From Pyrenopolyporus hunteri (lineage: Eukaryota > Ascomycota > Sordariomycetes > Xylariales > Hypoxylaceae): a DNA stretch of 64,000 nt. Below the pieces are notes generated by a model. That model was not told the DNA's origin. It saw nothing but the letters and a program-made list of their open reading frames with translations, and did no database searches. Every line of letters starts with the position of its first letter. The first letter of the stretch is position 1. This document shows, piece after piece, positions 12,501-23,900 of this stretch. Made by a program: the position numbers and the translations under genes. The stretch spans positions 496,001 through 560,000 of the forward strand of contig CADCXC010000010.1 in the NCBI GenBank assembly GCA_902806595.1. The letters run 5' to 3'.

Positions 12501-14728
12501 TTTGAAGTCAACCAAGTCGGACCAGCTGGGGGCTTCGCGTATGTCTTCTAGCCCGTCCTTCTGGTATGACCCTTTGATCCAGCCATTCTCGGGATGGATT
12601 ATCGGCCTCAACAAGTCGATACTCGCAACATCAGTATCCGACCCCAGCTTGGCCTTTGCAAGGTGCACTGGTAACGTCGTGGCCCCGAGATGGTCGAGAA
12701 TGTATCTGAATTCTTCCTCTGTAGCGGCGGTAGCTGGCTCATTTAGCTTATATGTATGCATCAAATGTTCGAGTATCCGATTCCGATACAGGGTCTGGTA
12801 CGCTGTGAATGACTGGTTGCTTTCGTGGCGCCAATAGACACGATGCTCGGGGTGTATTCTGTAGTTTGGCCGGACTATTGCTGTGGCCCCCTCTAGCACT
12901 TCCCCGGTCTTTTCATCAAAGCGATCTACATATCTAAATTCATGTCAGCAGGAGTGCCACCGTAGCATCTAGATTGGGGAACTTACTGGACCCGGCCTAA
13001 GCTCCTAAGGCGGGACATGTAAAGCTGGGCCTCTGCACGTGTGAACTGATAAGTCTCATTTGTATCGGACTCGCCAGTGCCTCCACCGCCGTTTATATAT
13101 GCGAGAGCCTGGTCAAAGGTCGGCCTAGTGGCCTCTCGCCCTCTATGCCACCCCTGAAGGTCCGGATTAAACATATCTGGCCCACCACTTCCCGGGCTGT
13201 CAGACACGCTCGGGTTGTTGAGGAATTCGTTGAGCCGGGCATCAAAGAGTATGGTAAGGTTATCCTTTGGCTGCTTCTCTGGGTCGCACATTTCGGGGGT
13301 GCGAGAAGGTTGGCAGAGAAATCGCAACCAAGCCGCATCCGCTTCGTCAATAAGCGAGATTTCCGGTCCGCCTATCAACTCTCTCTTGTCTACCCAGTCC
13401 ACGCCTTGGCGCCTCATGATATCCGGGCGTGCTTGTCTACGGGTCTCGGCTTGGTCGGGGCGCCACCCTTTAGAAGAGCTGGCTGGGTCGGGGCGCCATT
13501 CTATTCCGGCTTGAATATCTCTCAGAATAGCTACCATAAAAGGCCGCGGAGCTATCCCGAAAGTATCCGTCATGAGCTTGCGCAGCCGCTTCAGATATGC
13601 TCCCATTCCGAGCCAATACTCCTCGTATATCGAAAGACCACGGTTGACATGTGGACCGTGAAAATTCACGGGTAGCGCGGATCTCGAGAAGTTAAACCAG
13701 TTCTCGAGGTTGTAGCGACGGCGCTGCCAGCCGGCCAAGATGTCGATGAGCTCTTGATGTTGACTAAACCAATAGGTCCAGGGGTAGGGCTCCTTGTAGT
13801 GGTTTGGCACCTTATCCGGGGGAAGTGATCGGGGGTAGTATACTACCTCTTTGGCCATCGACTCGGGTTCCTTCAAAGGGAGAACCACTCGACGCCATGG
13901 AGTGTTGATTACTCTATTCTCGTGGTTGGTGAACATGTTTAGGCAGTGCTGAAGCGCAGCTCGCTGCCATCCCCGCGCCACGTAGAATTCATTCTGCCTA
14001 TCCCGCACTGCGGTGCTATCTTCCTCGGCTGGGATGGGAACGTTAGCTGCTAATATGGCTGGCACCGAGTCGTAAGTTCCCGCGAGGCCACCCTTGATAC
14101 AGCGTTCATACTCTTCGTTGTCAACTCTGAAGCCATTAAAAACATTGGCCTTCGAACTTTGGGGTGAGAGGCAATCTTCAAAGAACAACTCCTCGGCGGC
14201 CTGATAATAATCAACCACGGCACTCCCCCTTTTAGACACTGGGGGAAACAGCCCCTCGGCCCTGATCGAGCGAGGCAGATAGTCAAGTCGTTTTCGCTTG
14301 TATCGCGATTTATCGGTGGCGGACCGAATAAATTGACTTGGAAACGTTGGAAGACGAACAGAGCTGGGTGGACCCCGCAAAGTATTCATTGACCAGCGAG
14401 TTGTACCAGTCTTCCACTCGTGGAAGTTTCGGTGCACGTCGACTAGAATGAGTGTGTCTTCTAACAAGGCCCTTATGCGCGTATCATTATAACCAAGCTC
14501 ACCTCGAAGACGGGCGTCATCCGCCTCCTTGAGATACTTGCTTATCACCTTAATGTGCGTAGGCCATCCCGGGTGTCTGTAGATGTCCTCATCGAGCAGA
14601 AAGTTTAGAATTCGCGGAAGTATGAGGCTAGGCTCTTTCCCATTGGGGCCTATGGGCACGTCTGGTAATATAGGTATGTCTAGTGGTGCTTCATAGGTAT
14701 CATTAGTTATATGTGTTGGCTTCTCCAT
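9568..14728 (-). CDS. Large uncharacterised protein with Gln/Pro/Thr repeat region (three exons)
   Basis: No known domain recognised. Exons on the minus strand are 14728-12987, 12933-10919 and 10805-9568, coding for 1664 aa. Intron 1 (53 nt, GTAAGT donor, TTTAG acceptor) joins LGRVQ to YVDRFDEKTGEVL. Intron 2 (113 nt, GTAAGG donor, TGTAG acceptor) joins QLEE to VLYPEPPLNLWGK. All phases fit. Residues 1-980 look folded and are rich in Trp, Tyr and Arg. About 1045-1175 is a repeat region of PQE, QEV and TQGFTQE units. The last 400 residues are Pro/Gln/Ser-rich and probably disordered, with a basic stretch (RKRK, AKRPKTQ) that could be a nuclear signal. The first ATG (MEKPTHITND) is used. It is head-to-head with the retropepsin-like gene, 633 bp apart. 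Function unknown. Confidence 0.75.
11151..11550 (-). repeat. In-frame coding tandem repeats (TQE/PQE region)
   Basis: Short degenerate direct repeats inside exon 2 of the large gene. The plus strand shows successive GGGTGATTTCTTGG / GGGTGAATCC blocks of 15 bp, read on the minus strand as TQEIT, TQGFT, TQEFT and related PQEV/PQET units. The repeats keep frame, so the array is translated and can change in length by whole codons. Confidence 0.75.
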
Positions 14729-15361
14729 CGTCTCTAGAAAGCTTTTTTAAATCAAGCTCCTATCGGCTCTCTGTCGTGAGTTTGTAACCGTGAGAAGGTT
14801 CCGTAGTCTGTACAAAACAACCTGTAGTATGTCTGGTGAGTCCCGTTTACCAGGAGAAACTCATTGTCAGTCAGAACGTTTCCTCGTTGGCTCGTTTTGG
14901 TTGGTACTTGGCGTAAGCGTGTTAATCGGAGCGGCGACAGATGAGCGAAGAAAGGGGCAAGAGGAAGAGTGAAGTTTCCGCTAGCGACAAACAGTTTAGG
15001 AGGAGCTCATGTTCTTTACTTCTTTTCCAAGGAATTTACTAGTTGCCATGGGTTAAGAGCTGTACATTCCAGAGGCACCCTGTGACTTTCTTTCTCTTAA
15101 TCCGATCTAAACAAAGAATGCTATTGTACGGCCTAACCCTTTAGTGAAGGGAATAAAACATTTTAAATGCATAATAGGCTCGAATCAACTTACCGTTTGC
15201 CGTTTGCGGTGTTACGGGTACTGACATTCTTTGCAAGCCACCAGCCGGAACTGACAGAAAAGATGCAGGGCCTGTTTGTGAATTTGATCAGGAACTTTTA
15301 GTGGAAAACCTCCGGGCGACTGGAAAGCTGATTTGAAGATTCACAGAACAGCCAAATTGTG
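14729..15361. promoter_or_regulatory. Shared divergent promoter of the two-gene unit
   Basis: Separates the start codons of the 1664-aa and 630-aa genes, which point away from each other. No gene is supported in it; short frames such as the one near 14790 lack codon structure. Co-regulation of the pair from this segment is inference. Confidence 0.5.
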
Positions 15362-17311
15362 ATGCCCGGTGATAACCAGCTGCCGGACGCCTCGAGGGAC
15401 TTCGGCCTCGATCAACATTCCGAGGGCGGACCGCCTCGGGGCCGCAAACGAAGTCTACGAACACTTACCATGTCTGAGGATGAGAGAACAGCCCGTCGAC
15501 AACGGAGACGTTTGTTCCATGATAGATTTGGCTCTAGCAACGAACCCGATCAGCATACAGAATTGAAATATGGAGAAACCCAACTTGCTAGCTCGAATAC
15601 AACACAACCGACAACGGGACAAGCGGCGGGAAACACCGGTAACCCAGCGTCGGTATCGACATCGGCGGCGGCAGCGACCGGGGGTATACAAGGGCGTAAG
15701 CCATGGGAGACCATTGTTATTGGGGATCTGGGGGAGAACCTTAGTTTCATTGAGGAAAAGGATCGCGAAATCGAACAACAACGATATATCATAAGATACC
15801 ATGAGGAGCATTCGCCGTATCAAGTCGAGCATCACCGGAAAATCCTCGAAAAGCTGATACAGGAGAGGTCGGAAATGGCCGACGACGAAGAGAATAACAT
15901 GCCTGAGTAGGTCTGCACAGTGATGAGCAAACACGCCCTAAAACTTGTGCTAACCGTAATTAGGGACCAGCGAGAAGAGAGGAATCGTATCGGCGAACGA
16001 TTAGACCTGTTGAATTGGGCCCTTGAAACTTGCCAATGCGAAGCCGAGGAGATCAACATCCGGGCTGCCATTCAAGGGTACCAATCTGGAGAAATACCAT
16101 ACTCAAACAACTTTACGCTAATCTACGGCGGACATATTGTTGACGTCTGCCCTACGTACCGGTCTTTTTGTGAGGACAGACAAGAGAGGCTCGACCGTTA
16201 CTTTGAGAAGTTTGGCCCAGGCTGGCTCTGGCAAGAACCGCCGCTGTCCGGCCGAGGATTCGAAGCGCTAGCGAACAAGGGCCTGTGTCTTGACCGGACC
16301 TCTAGTCATAGGGACTATTTCATCGGGCATTATGCCGTGAATATGAGGTTTTCTGTCGATAAGAGAAGAGTGATGCGAGAAGGGCCGGCACCTAGAAGGA
16401 CCAATATGGGCAATGTAAATCCGCCGCCCGATACTGAGGTTTCATGTTGGTTTAAGACGCTCTTCGACAGTGGAGCAACTTTCCCAAACTTGCCCCTACA
16501 GGACGTTCGGCGCCTGTCCATCGACTTGAGGCAGTACGCCGCACAGGGGGTCACGAGGATCCGGACGGTATCGGAAATCAAGGAGCGCAGATTCTTCGAG
16601 ATGCAGGTTTCTGTGTGTTCGGAAGATGGCTCGACGATCGTCGGTGGGGGCGATCAAGCCGTGTGGCCTGACGAACCACGAACCATCGGGGGCTTTTATC
16701 CGGTCTGGGTGAACGAAGACAAAAAAGAGCGAATAGATTATAAGGATCGCCTGAGCGGCATGGTGCCTTTCGACTCATGCTACATGTCTTCAGCGCCGAC
16801 GATGTACGAATTCTGGTTGGGAGAAGACCGTAGGGACGTGCTAGGTGCACGACGCATGCCGGCACACCTACGATACGCCACGGACAAGGTAGTCGGTTTA
16901 GAGTATCCAGAGCACTTTGAAAGAATGCGGGAAGAAGCAGGGACGCCGGATCAGGTGATATTCGTACACCGTCTCGACGAGGGAAGCCAATTGACCTTCA
17001 GCGACGCGGACTGGCCAGGTGTGCGCGGGAAGAGCGAGCTGGCTATCTTAGAGAGGAAGTTTGACGAATCGAGCCAGCGGGTTACTACGAAGGCAAAGGA
17101 TAATACGATCTTAGAACCGCGAAAGGGCAAGCACTGGGAAGAACAAAAGGACATACCCGTATGGCGAAACGAATTTCTAGGCCCTGGGGATTTGACAGAC
17201 TCGAGGTACACCAAGCTAGGAGGGAGGCCTGCGAATTCAAAAGGCGACGGAGAGGCAGGGCTTACGTCCAACAGAAGGCGAAAATCTAGACGCGAGAGAA
17301 AGAGGACCTAG
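15362..17311 (+). CDS. Uncharacterised protein with retropepsin-like DSGA motif
   Basis: Two exons, 15362-15906 and 15964-17311 (57-nt intron, GTAGGT donor, GCTAAC branch, ATTAG acceptor), coding for 630 aa; the join is CCT GA|G GAC CAG. Residues 1-150 are charged and low-complexity with Arg clusters. A coiled/charged segment (EDQREERNRIGERLDLL) follows. The rest looks globular and contains WFKTLFDSGATFPNL with Asp near residue 350. D-S-G-A-T after a hydrophobic run is the active-site signature of retropepsin-type aspartic proteases. A later VLGARRM (near 475) could be the hydrophobic-Gly strand that closes such a fold, but the spacing is long. The C-terminus is basic (RRRKSRRERKRT), suggesting nuclear or nucleic-acid association. 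Protease activity is not shown; the motif could be coincidental. Start is ATG 15362. Confidence 0.75.
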
Positions 17312-20162
17312 TGCGTCCATGTAAAATCAGCACATACCTCTATTATATGCCATATATCTACCAAATTACCTAGGTACCCAGGCAGGCAATGCTGACTTGC
17401 GTGTCGTTTTGTACGGTTATAACCAAGCCGGCAAGCTACCCCGTTAGCTGTTGAAGCAAGTTTCAACAATGCAGCGGTTGGGCGGGCATATCCGATTACT
17501 TGTCTGAAGTGTTTCTTGCGGCGCCAATAATTCTGGATTGGGAATGCTAACCACCAGTTTAGTTATGCGTTGTTAGGCTGGTCGAGGTATGTTGCACTCA
17601 GAAAATAGGATCTTCAGGAGGCTATACGTATGGTGCTCGGATATGGGTAACTGACAGGCTTCAAACCCATGGCTTTTCCAAAACAGTCGTTTCTTGCATA
17701 ACCGAAATCGCCTGGCGATAACGACGCAGGGCCCGGAGATTGTGAGGACATCTTAGCTGCTGCTGGACTTCCTCTACCAGGCCGTAAGAGTCAGCCAGAA
17801 GAAGAAGAAGAAGAAGTTGTAGTAGTATTGATAGTAGTAATAGAAGGGAGAGAAGAAGAAGCTGAAAGTTATCTCGCCATGGACCTAGCTTTTTCCAGTA
17901 CCGCGACGAATGAAGTTCAGCCGGGATGGTCTGCACATATCCAGGAGGACGGTAGATAGTTGTGCAAGTACAGCCGCAAACCCCCTCATTTATTTTCGGA
18001 TCCTTGTTGGGATAGTAGGCTATCCCATGTACAATACAGTAGAATACAATATAGTGCAATACCGATATTACCTGTATACCTACATATGTAGGTCCCGGGT
18101 CGTCCCCAGCATAAGGTCGTCCCCAGCATAACTTTGCTCACTAGGTACTGTACTGCATTCTTCACGTAAAATATAGTATATACATATACCTAGGTACCTA
18201 GGTAAGCATGTCGCGAGCTATTAGGCTGAGGCTTGCCACTAATATCCTATCCCAGCCGGGGGGAGTTGAAGTACCCATTTTAATGGATCGGTGAGGTGTG
18301 GGATGGCCTGCAGAAAATGTTCAACCTTCCCAGACCCGGTACCTCGAGACAATCACTATCACTAGGTACCTAGGTACATTTATAGGAACATGTACATACC
18401 TACCTACATAATTGCGCACCGACATAATACATGTCCCTAGGTAGGTAGTCATGTATTGTACTAGGAGAAGATCTTGGCGCGTTTATATGGAGATCTCAAT
18501 TATATAAACGCGTAGAGGAGCCTTGTATGTTTCATTTTCTTTTTACTTCTTTTTTCTTGTTTTCTTAGTCTACACCCTTTTACCCACCTCCATGCAGGTC
18601 TTTGAAGGCTCTCACACTAATTAGATCTATTCTTTCACTTGGGCTGGACAAGTCTTAATCTAGTGATTGGGTCGACGGTCAGATGGCTGCGCATAAGGAC
18701 GGTACCAGTGACGGACCTGTTGCGTACTATATAGAAACGCGGCCAACGCCAAAACGCCAAACTGACGCGTGAAGAGAATTAGCCATCCGAGGGGCTGGGT
18801 AGACAAACCCTGACGTATGTACAAATGTAATTCTGATGTACGTAGCTACCGCCTCATCGTCGCGCACCCCCACCGCCAGCCTGAGTCGCGTATATTGGGT
18901 ACCTGGGTACCTACCTAGGCATGTCGGTATGCAATATTGCCTGGACTTAAGCGCGTTTAGTACCAGGGGCACCACACTATCCTAGAGCTCGCAGAAGTAT
19001 AACGTATATGGGACTGCACAGAGTTCCGCCATAGATACCACAGTATCGGGGTCGTCTAAATGAAGTACATAATATCCGGGCCTATGGTAGGGGTTCTCAG
19101 CCATCCCCTGTGGGATACCTATACAATACAATAAATCGGACCAGGTCAGCTTCATATTTCAGGAATAGTCGAGCTGGAAGCCAGCTGAAATACAGCTGAA
19201 ATAGACACCTATAATGAACATTAACAGCTTGCTAAGCTGTGAGGAACCCCATTACCACAGCACCGGACCACCTACGTATACAGACCAATTGAACAACCTA
19301 TGGCCGATCCAACCAGGCTGAAGCGCTCAGCGTCGCCAGTTAAGTGATGAGAGGATTGAGAAGAAAGGGGGGTGTGAGCGGTTGGCTAGTAGGTAGTATA
19401 AGAGCGAGCAAACATGTAGGGCCCGAGTCTCGGGTATCCTAGATTTGTCATATGATGAATGTAAAAACGCGCCCCGAAACTACCGCGCCCTATTCGCCTT
19501 GAACGCTTCGCATCATCCTTGCAGAGAGGATCTTCAAGAAGGAAATCCTAAAAACCAATGGCTCAATCAGAAGCCTTGATCTCGCCCAGAATGAGTTCAT
19601 CAGCTTATATAGGTACCTACCTAGGTACCTACCGTACCGCGGATGACGCTACCAAAAAATACTATCTATAGGTACTTGAAAATGTCTGTTAAGCGGTGGA
19701 CTTTATGAGACACCCGTCAGTGTAGGAAGCCCATTGGTGATAAGGGCCTAGCTTCACGAAAGCCCTAACAGCATGCTAAACGTCCCGAGCAATAGCGGAT
19801 ACCTACCGCTAAATTATAGTTGATAGATAAAGAATGCCAACTGGAATGACATATGGGAAAGCTTTTAGCGGCCGGTCCCGGTTTTCGGTATACAACTCGT
19901 ATCGTCTACCTAGAATAACGTTGATTATATAGAATTCGGGGCAGTCACGCCGTGGAAGTCACGCCAGCAAATTAAGTACCTACCTAATTTCTGTCTCTGT
20001 TTCTCTTTCTTGTTTTAAATAGAAGAATCGAGATGCTTTATTGCTCACGGCAAAGTATCATAACATCTCGATAAGTGTATGTGGACTATATCTAAGTGCC
20101 TAGAGTAAGTTAGAAGTCGGGTAGTAGAGATCGTAGTTTCATAGTTGGCAACGGTAAACATA
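17312..20162. other. Gene-free region, left part of the gene desert
   Basis: No open frame here has splice-compatible continuation or a recognisable family. The sequence is moderately AT-rich and dotted with TACCTAGGTA-type motifs (about 17366, 18187, 18362, 18900 and 19611). A GAA/GTA microsatellite sits at about 17797-17850 and a short hairpin at 18478. Confidence 0.5.
18478..18512. repeat. Perfect 11-bp inverted repeat (hairpin)
   Basis: CGCGTTTATAT at 18478-18488 and its reverse complement ATATAAACGCG at 18502-18512 flank a 13-nt spacer that itself contains the palindrome GAGATCTC. No U tract or gene end marks it as a terminator. It may be a protein-binding palindrome or a relic. Confidence 0.7.
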
Positions 20163-20985
20163 TAAGTCAACCCACCGTTACTCGCACCACCCTAGTAGGG
20201 ACCACGCGTTTCCCATACAAAATCGCTAATTTCGCATATTCGTAATTAATTAGAAAAAATAGATATAAATAAACGATTTTCAAATTAATAATCTATAATA
20301 TATCGAAGTAACGTATAAAAATTTTCATAAAATTATAAAATTATTTATAGGGTAAAAAATAAAGAAATAATTGCGTTAACATTTTTTCATATAAAATACT
20401 AGTAAAACTGTTAACGTTTATAATTCTACGAATATTACGTAATAATTTTTAATTTTAATTTTATATTTTTATATAAAAAAACATATATATAAATACGTTA
20501 AAATAATATAAATATTATTTTTTTTAAATTAAATATAAAATAAAATATAAAAATATTTTTTTAAAAAATTAAAATTTAATATAAAAAAATAAAAAAATTA
20601 AAGATATTTATATAATTAATTTAAATAAAATATTATTATTTATTTTTTAAACGTTATATATATTTATATTTTAATATAAAAATATAAAATTAAAATTAAA
20701 AATTATTACGTAATATTCGTAGAATTATAAACGTTAACAGTTTTACTAGTATTTTATATGAAAAAATGTTAACGCAATTATTTCTTTATTTTTTACCCTA
20801 TAAATAATTTTATAATTTTATGAAAATTTTTATACGTTACTTCGATATATTATAGATTATTAATTTGAAAATCGTTTATTTATATCTATTTTTTCTAATT
20901 AATTACGAATATGCGAAATTAGCGATTTTGTATGGGAAACGCGTGGTCCCTACTAGGGTGGTGCGAGTAACGGTGGGTTGACTTA
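20163..20985. mobile_element. Foldback (giant inverted-repeat) MITE-like element, Tc1/mariner-pogo type ends
   Basis: Two arms of about 313 bp (20163-20475 and 20673-20985) appear to be exact reverse complements around a core of about 200 bp that is almost pure A/T. Ends read TA-AGTCAACCCACCGTTACT and the complement, so the element would start AGTCAA and be flanked by a TA duplication, as in Tc1/mariner-pogo (Fot1-like) transposons. The outer 80 bp of each arm has normal base composition; G+C falls towards the core, where remaining C is nearly all in CpG. There is no transposase frame, so it is non-autonomous. Superfamily placement rests only on end sequence and TA site and is tentative. Confidence 0.8.
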
Positions 20986-23900
20986 ACAAGTCTTCTGTAT
21001 GTCTTGGTCTTGGTGGGAATTTGATTATTGAGTATGGCGCGCTGAGCAGCAAGCAACCAAGCGAGATACCCGTACGGTGAATCAGCGGAGGGCACACAAT
21101 CGCTGTATCCTGTGAGCTCTTTGGAAGAACCGGACTTCCTAGGTATGATTATGCTGCTGGCGAATAACAATATCAGATCCGAGACACCTTTGAAGTGCGA
21201 TGTGACGCCGGCGTGCCAGTACCGCATAGCGCATTAGGCAAATTTTATTTAGTATCCGAAAGCGACCCCATTCCTCCCAATGAAAATACGACAGACATTC
21301 CAAAGATAGGATGCAGACGGGTGATTCGAATCTACATGGCTTGAACACGGGCACCTATCTTAGCCCGCGATTCTCGCCTTTCTCCGACGTCTGTATTCAT
21401 TCCTCATCAGACTTTGTAGGAACCGTGTCAAGATCTACCGTGAGAGGGGGGAGCAGTACCGGCTTGTTGCCGTCAACTCGCTGGTATCGCATGAGAGCGC
21501 AAAAGCTAATAACGGATACATATGCTACTGTCTAGCAGTATTCCACATTGCGGATCCGGGCCCCTGGCTGGCCGCTGTTTGAACAAACGGCTGACGGGTA
21601 GAGCAAATGAAGGGTGAGTGGAGGTCTATTCGCGCGCCGCGGCCAACGGTGAAGTCCGGTAAAATGAAGGAGACATTCAAGAGTAACAAAAACCAAACCT
21701 ACTGCGTAGTAGTGTAATAGGAACCGTGAAATATTCAACGTTTGGTAAGGACAGGGGTTGCCTGGTGGTTTGCACAGTTGGGCTTTTATGCGTACTACGA
21801 TCCCCATCTTAACGGGGTCATTAGCCCTGCCATGGCTTAACGGAGGCCCGTTCCCTCAAGCTTCTAGATTGTTTATCGAAGGATCACGCAGTAAAGTTAT
21901 CATGTCTGCACCTCACTAAGTACCTAGATATTTATACGGTAACTTCGACGCTGCGAATGCATCATTAAAGCATCGCGTGTGTTGGTCGTGGATCGACTGC
22001 CTTGGTTCGGCCGAATTGGTTTGATATCTAAACTGCATACCTAGGTACCTACTTACCTAGGTACATACCTCTATAGGCAAGGCCGTGGGACCTAAATCTT
22101 TTCAATATGTTGGGCTTCTGAGAATTTTGCTTGTGGGAGTGTCGACCAGGAAACCAGAGGGACTGCACCATAGTTATTACGTTTACAGCGAATAGGATTT
22201 GTTAAAAAAGAAAAACTTAGCAGGAAATGTGCCGAACCCGTAGCTAGATAGTCCCGAGACCGCGCCCCACGACCGAAGAAGGTACCAACATAAAGATTCT
22301 CTACCTACTGATTCCCTCCTTTCCATGGGTCCTTTATTCGAAAAGTTTGCACCGTATAAGCGGATCTCCTTTTAGAATCTACCAGATCCATTGTCTAAAT
22401 TTTGATACCGACTATCTGTTCGCTGGTTGAGGGGTTGGCTCTAGTTCTATCCACCTTAATGTAGGTACCTACATAGACAATTCTAAGCTACCGAAACTAA
22501 GACGCGTTTCTCTGTGCGAGATGCAATGGCACGGACGCAACAAAATCTAGCCGTGATGTTAAACCATTGACATTGGCCTCAGGAGTCCCAGGAGGGCTCG
22601 AACGACGACGACAACGGCGCAGTTTAATATACGCCTAACGTATAAGAGGAAGGCAGTTTATTCAAGTTGCAAAGTTACAAATAGAACCGGCAATCCTCTC
22701 TTGGCTCTTTAATGTCTTCACCGCTGGAGCTGGGGTTACCTACCTAGGTACCTATTAATTGAATATAATTGGTAACTTGAAAACTTCCGAAGCGATCTCC
22801 ACCGCTGCCTCATTTAGGATTGAGAAGAAAAAAAAATGCATTTTTTCTGAGACCGCTAGTTTACCAGCCTGCATAGGTACCCAGGCAGGCAACCCGCCTC
22901 TCAGCTTTTATAAGCTACTTCAAAATTTATATGATTTTCGGGACGATCATAGGCTTACGCGAATCTGTAGGTTGAATAACGGGCGCTTGATAAAGGTTGA
23001 CTTGAAAAGTTGTTTCCATACATAGTAACTATATGGATAGTTGTGTAGGTACGTCATAACCGTTTCTACATATGCAGATACTTGCCAGAATTCGCTTGCT
23101 TTCAGGTGTGGGGAATACGAATACTACCTACTAGCATACATAGTAAGTACCTACCGCTGCAGGCCCCGGTTAAATGAGAACACTAACACTACCTGCGTAC
23201 ACGTAATGACGAACGTATTGAATATTCCATGTGCGTCGTGTACGGTGCGTATCAGCGCATTTGCGGTAAGGCTGAGCTAGATCGACTTACGAGTGGGACA
23301 CACTTTGAAGTACATAGCATAAACCCACTCTCTTGTGCTTTGTTTTATAGATACTTACCTTACCTAGGGATCTGAAGAAAAAAAAAGGCCAAACTGTGAA
23401 TTTGTTGTATTAGTTGCTTTTGTAAGGATGGAAGAGGACTACTTCTAGTCCTTTTCGCTCGTATATGCGGGAAGTCTTCTATTAAGAAAAAGGAACATGG
23501 GTCGGTTTAACCCCAGCTAGCTGCGCGATGTCGTACCAGCTTCCAAATTGAGTAAATTATCGTTGCACGTGGCTTGCGTGCTTGTGGCGTCCATAACCCA
23601 GGTATTTTACCTAGGTACTTAGGTAGGTAAGTACTATAGGTATATGCGTATTGGAACCGACTCATTTAAATAGGTATTAATTAGGGTTGTATACATTTAA
23701 GTTCTATCCTCTAAAATATTTCGACTTGATAGGCGGCTTAAGTCGCTATTACCATGCGGAATCGGTTACCAGGCTCGCTCATTTAAGCTGTCAGGATAAT
23801 CCTTCGTAGATAAACCGAATCTTCTTATGCAGCTAACATGGAGGGAGAGAGATACTATAAGTTTCAGGAAGATAACTCTTCAAATACTCTATTGGCTCCC

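Noticed and set aside
21310..21340. Possible tRNA T-arm (GATTCGAATC)
   Set aside because: No acceptor stem, D-arm or anticodon arm could be paired around it.
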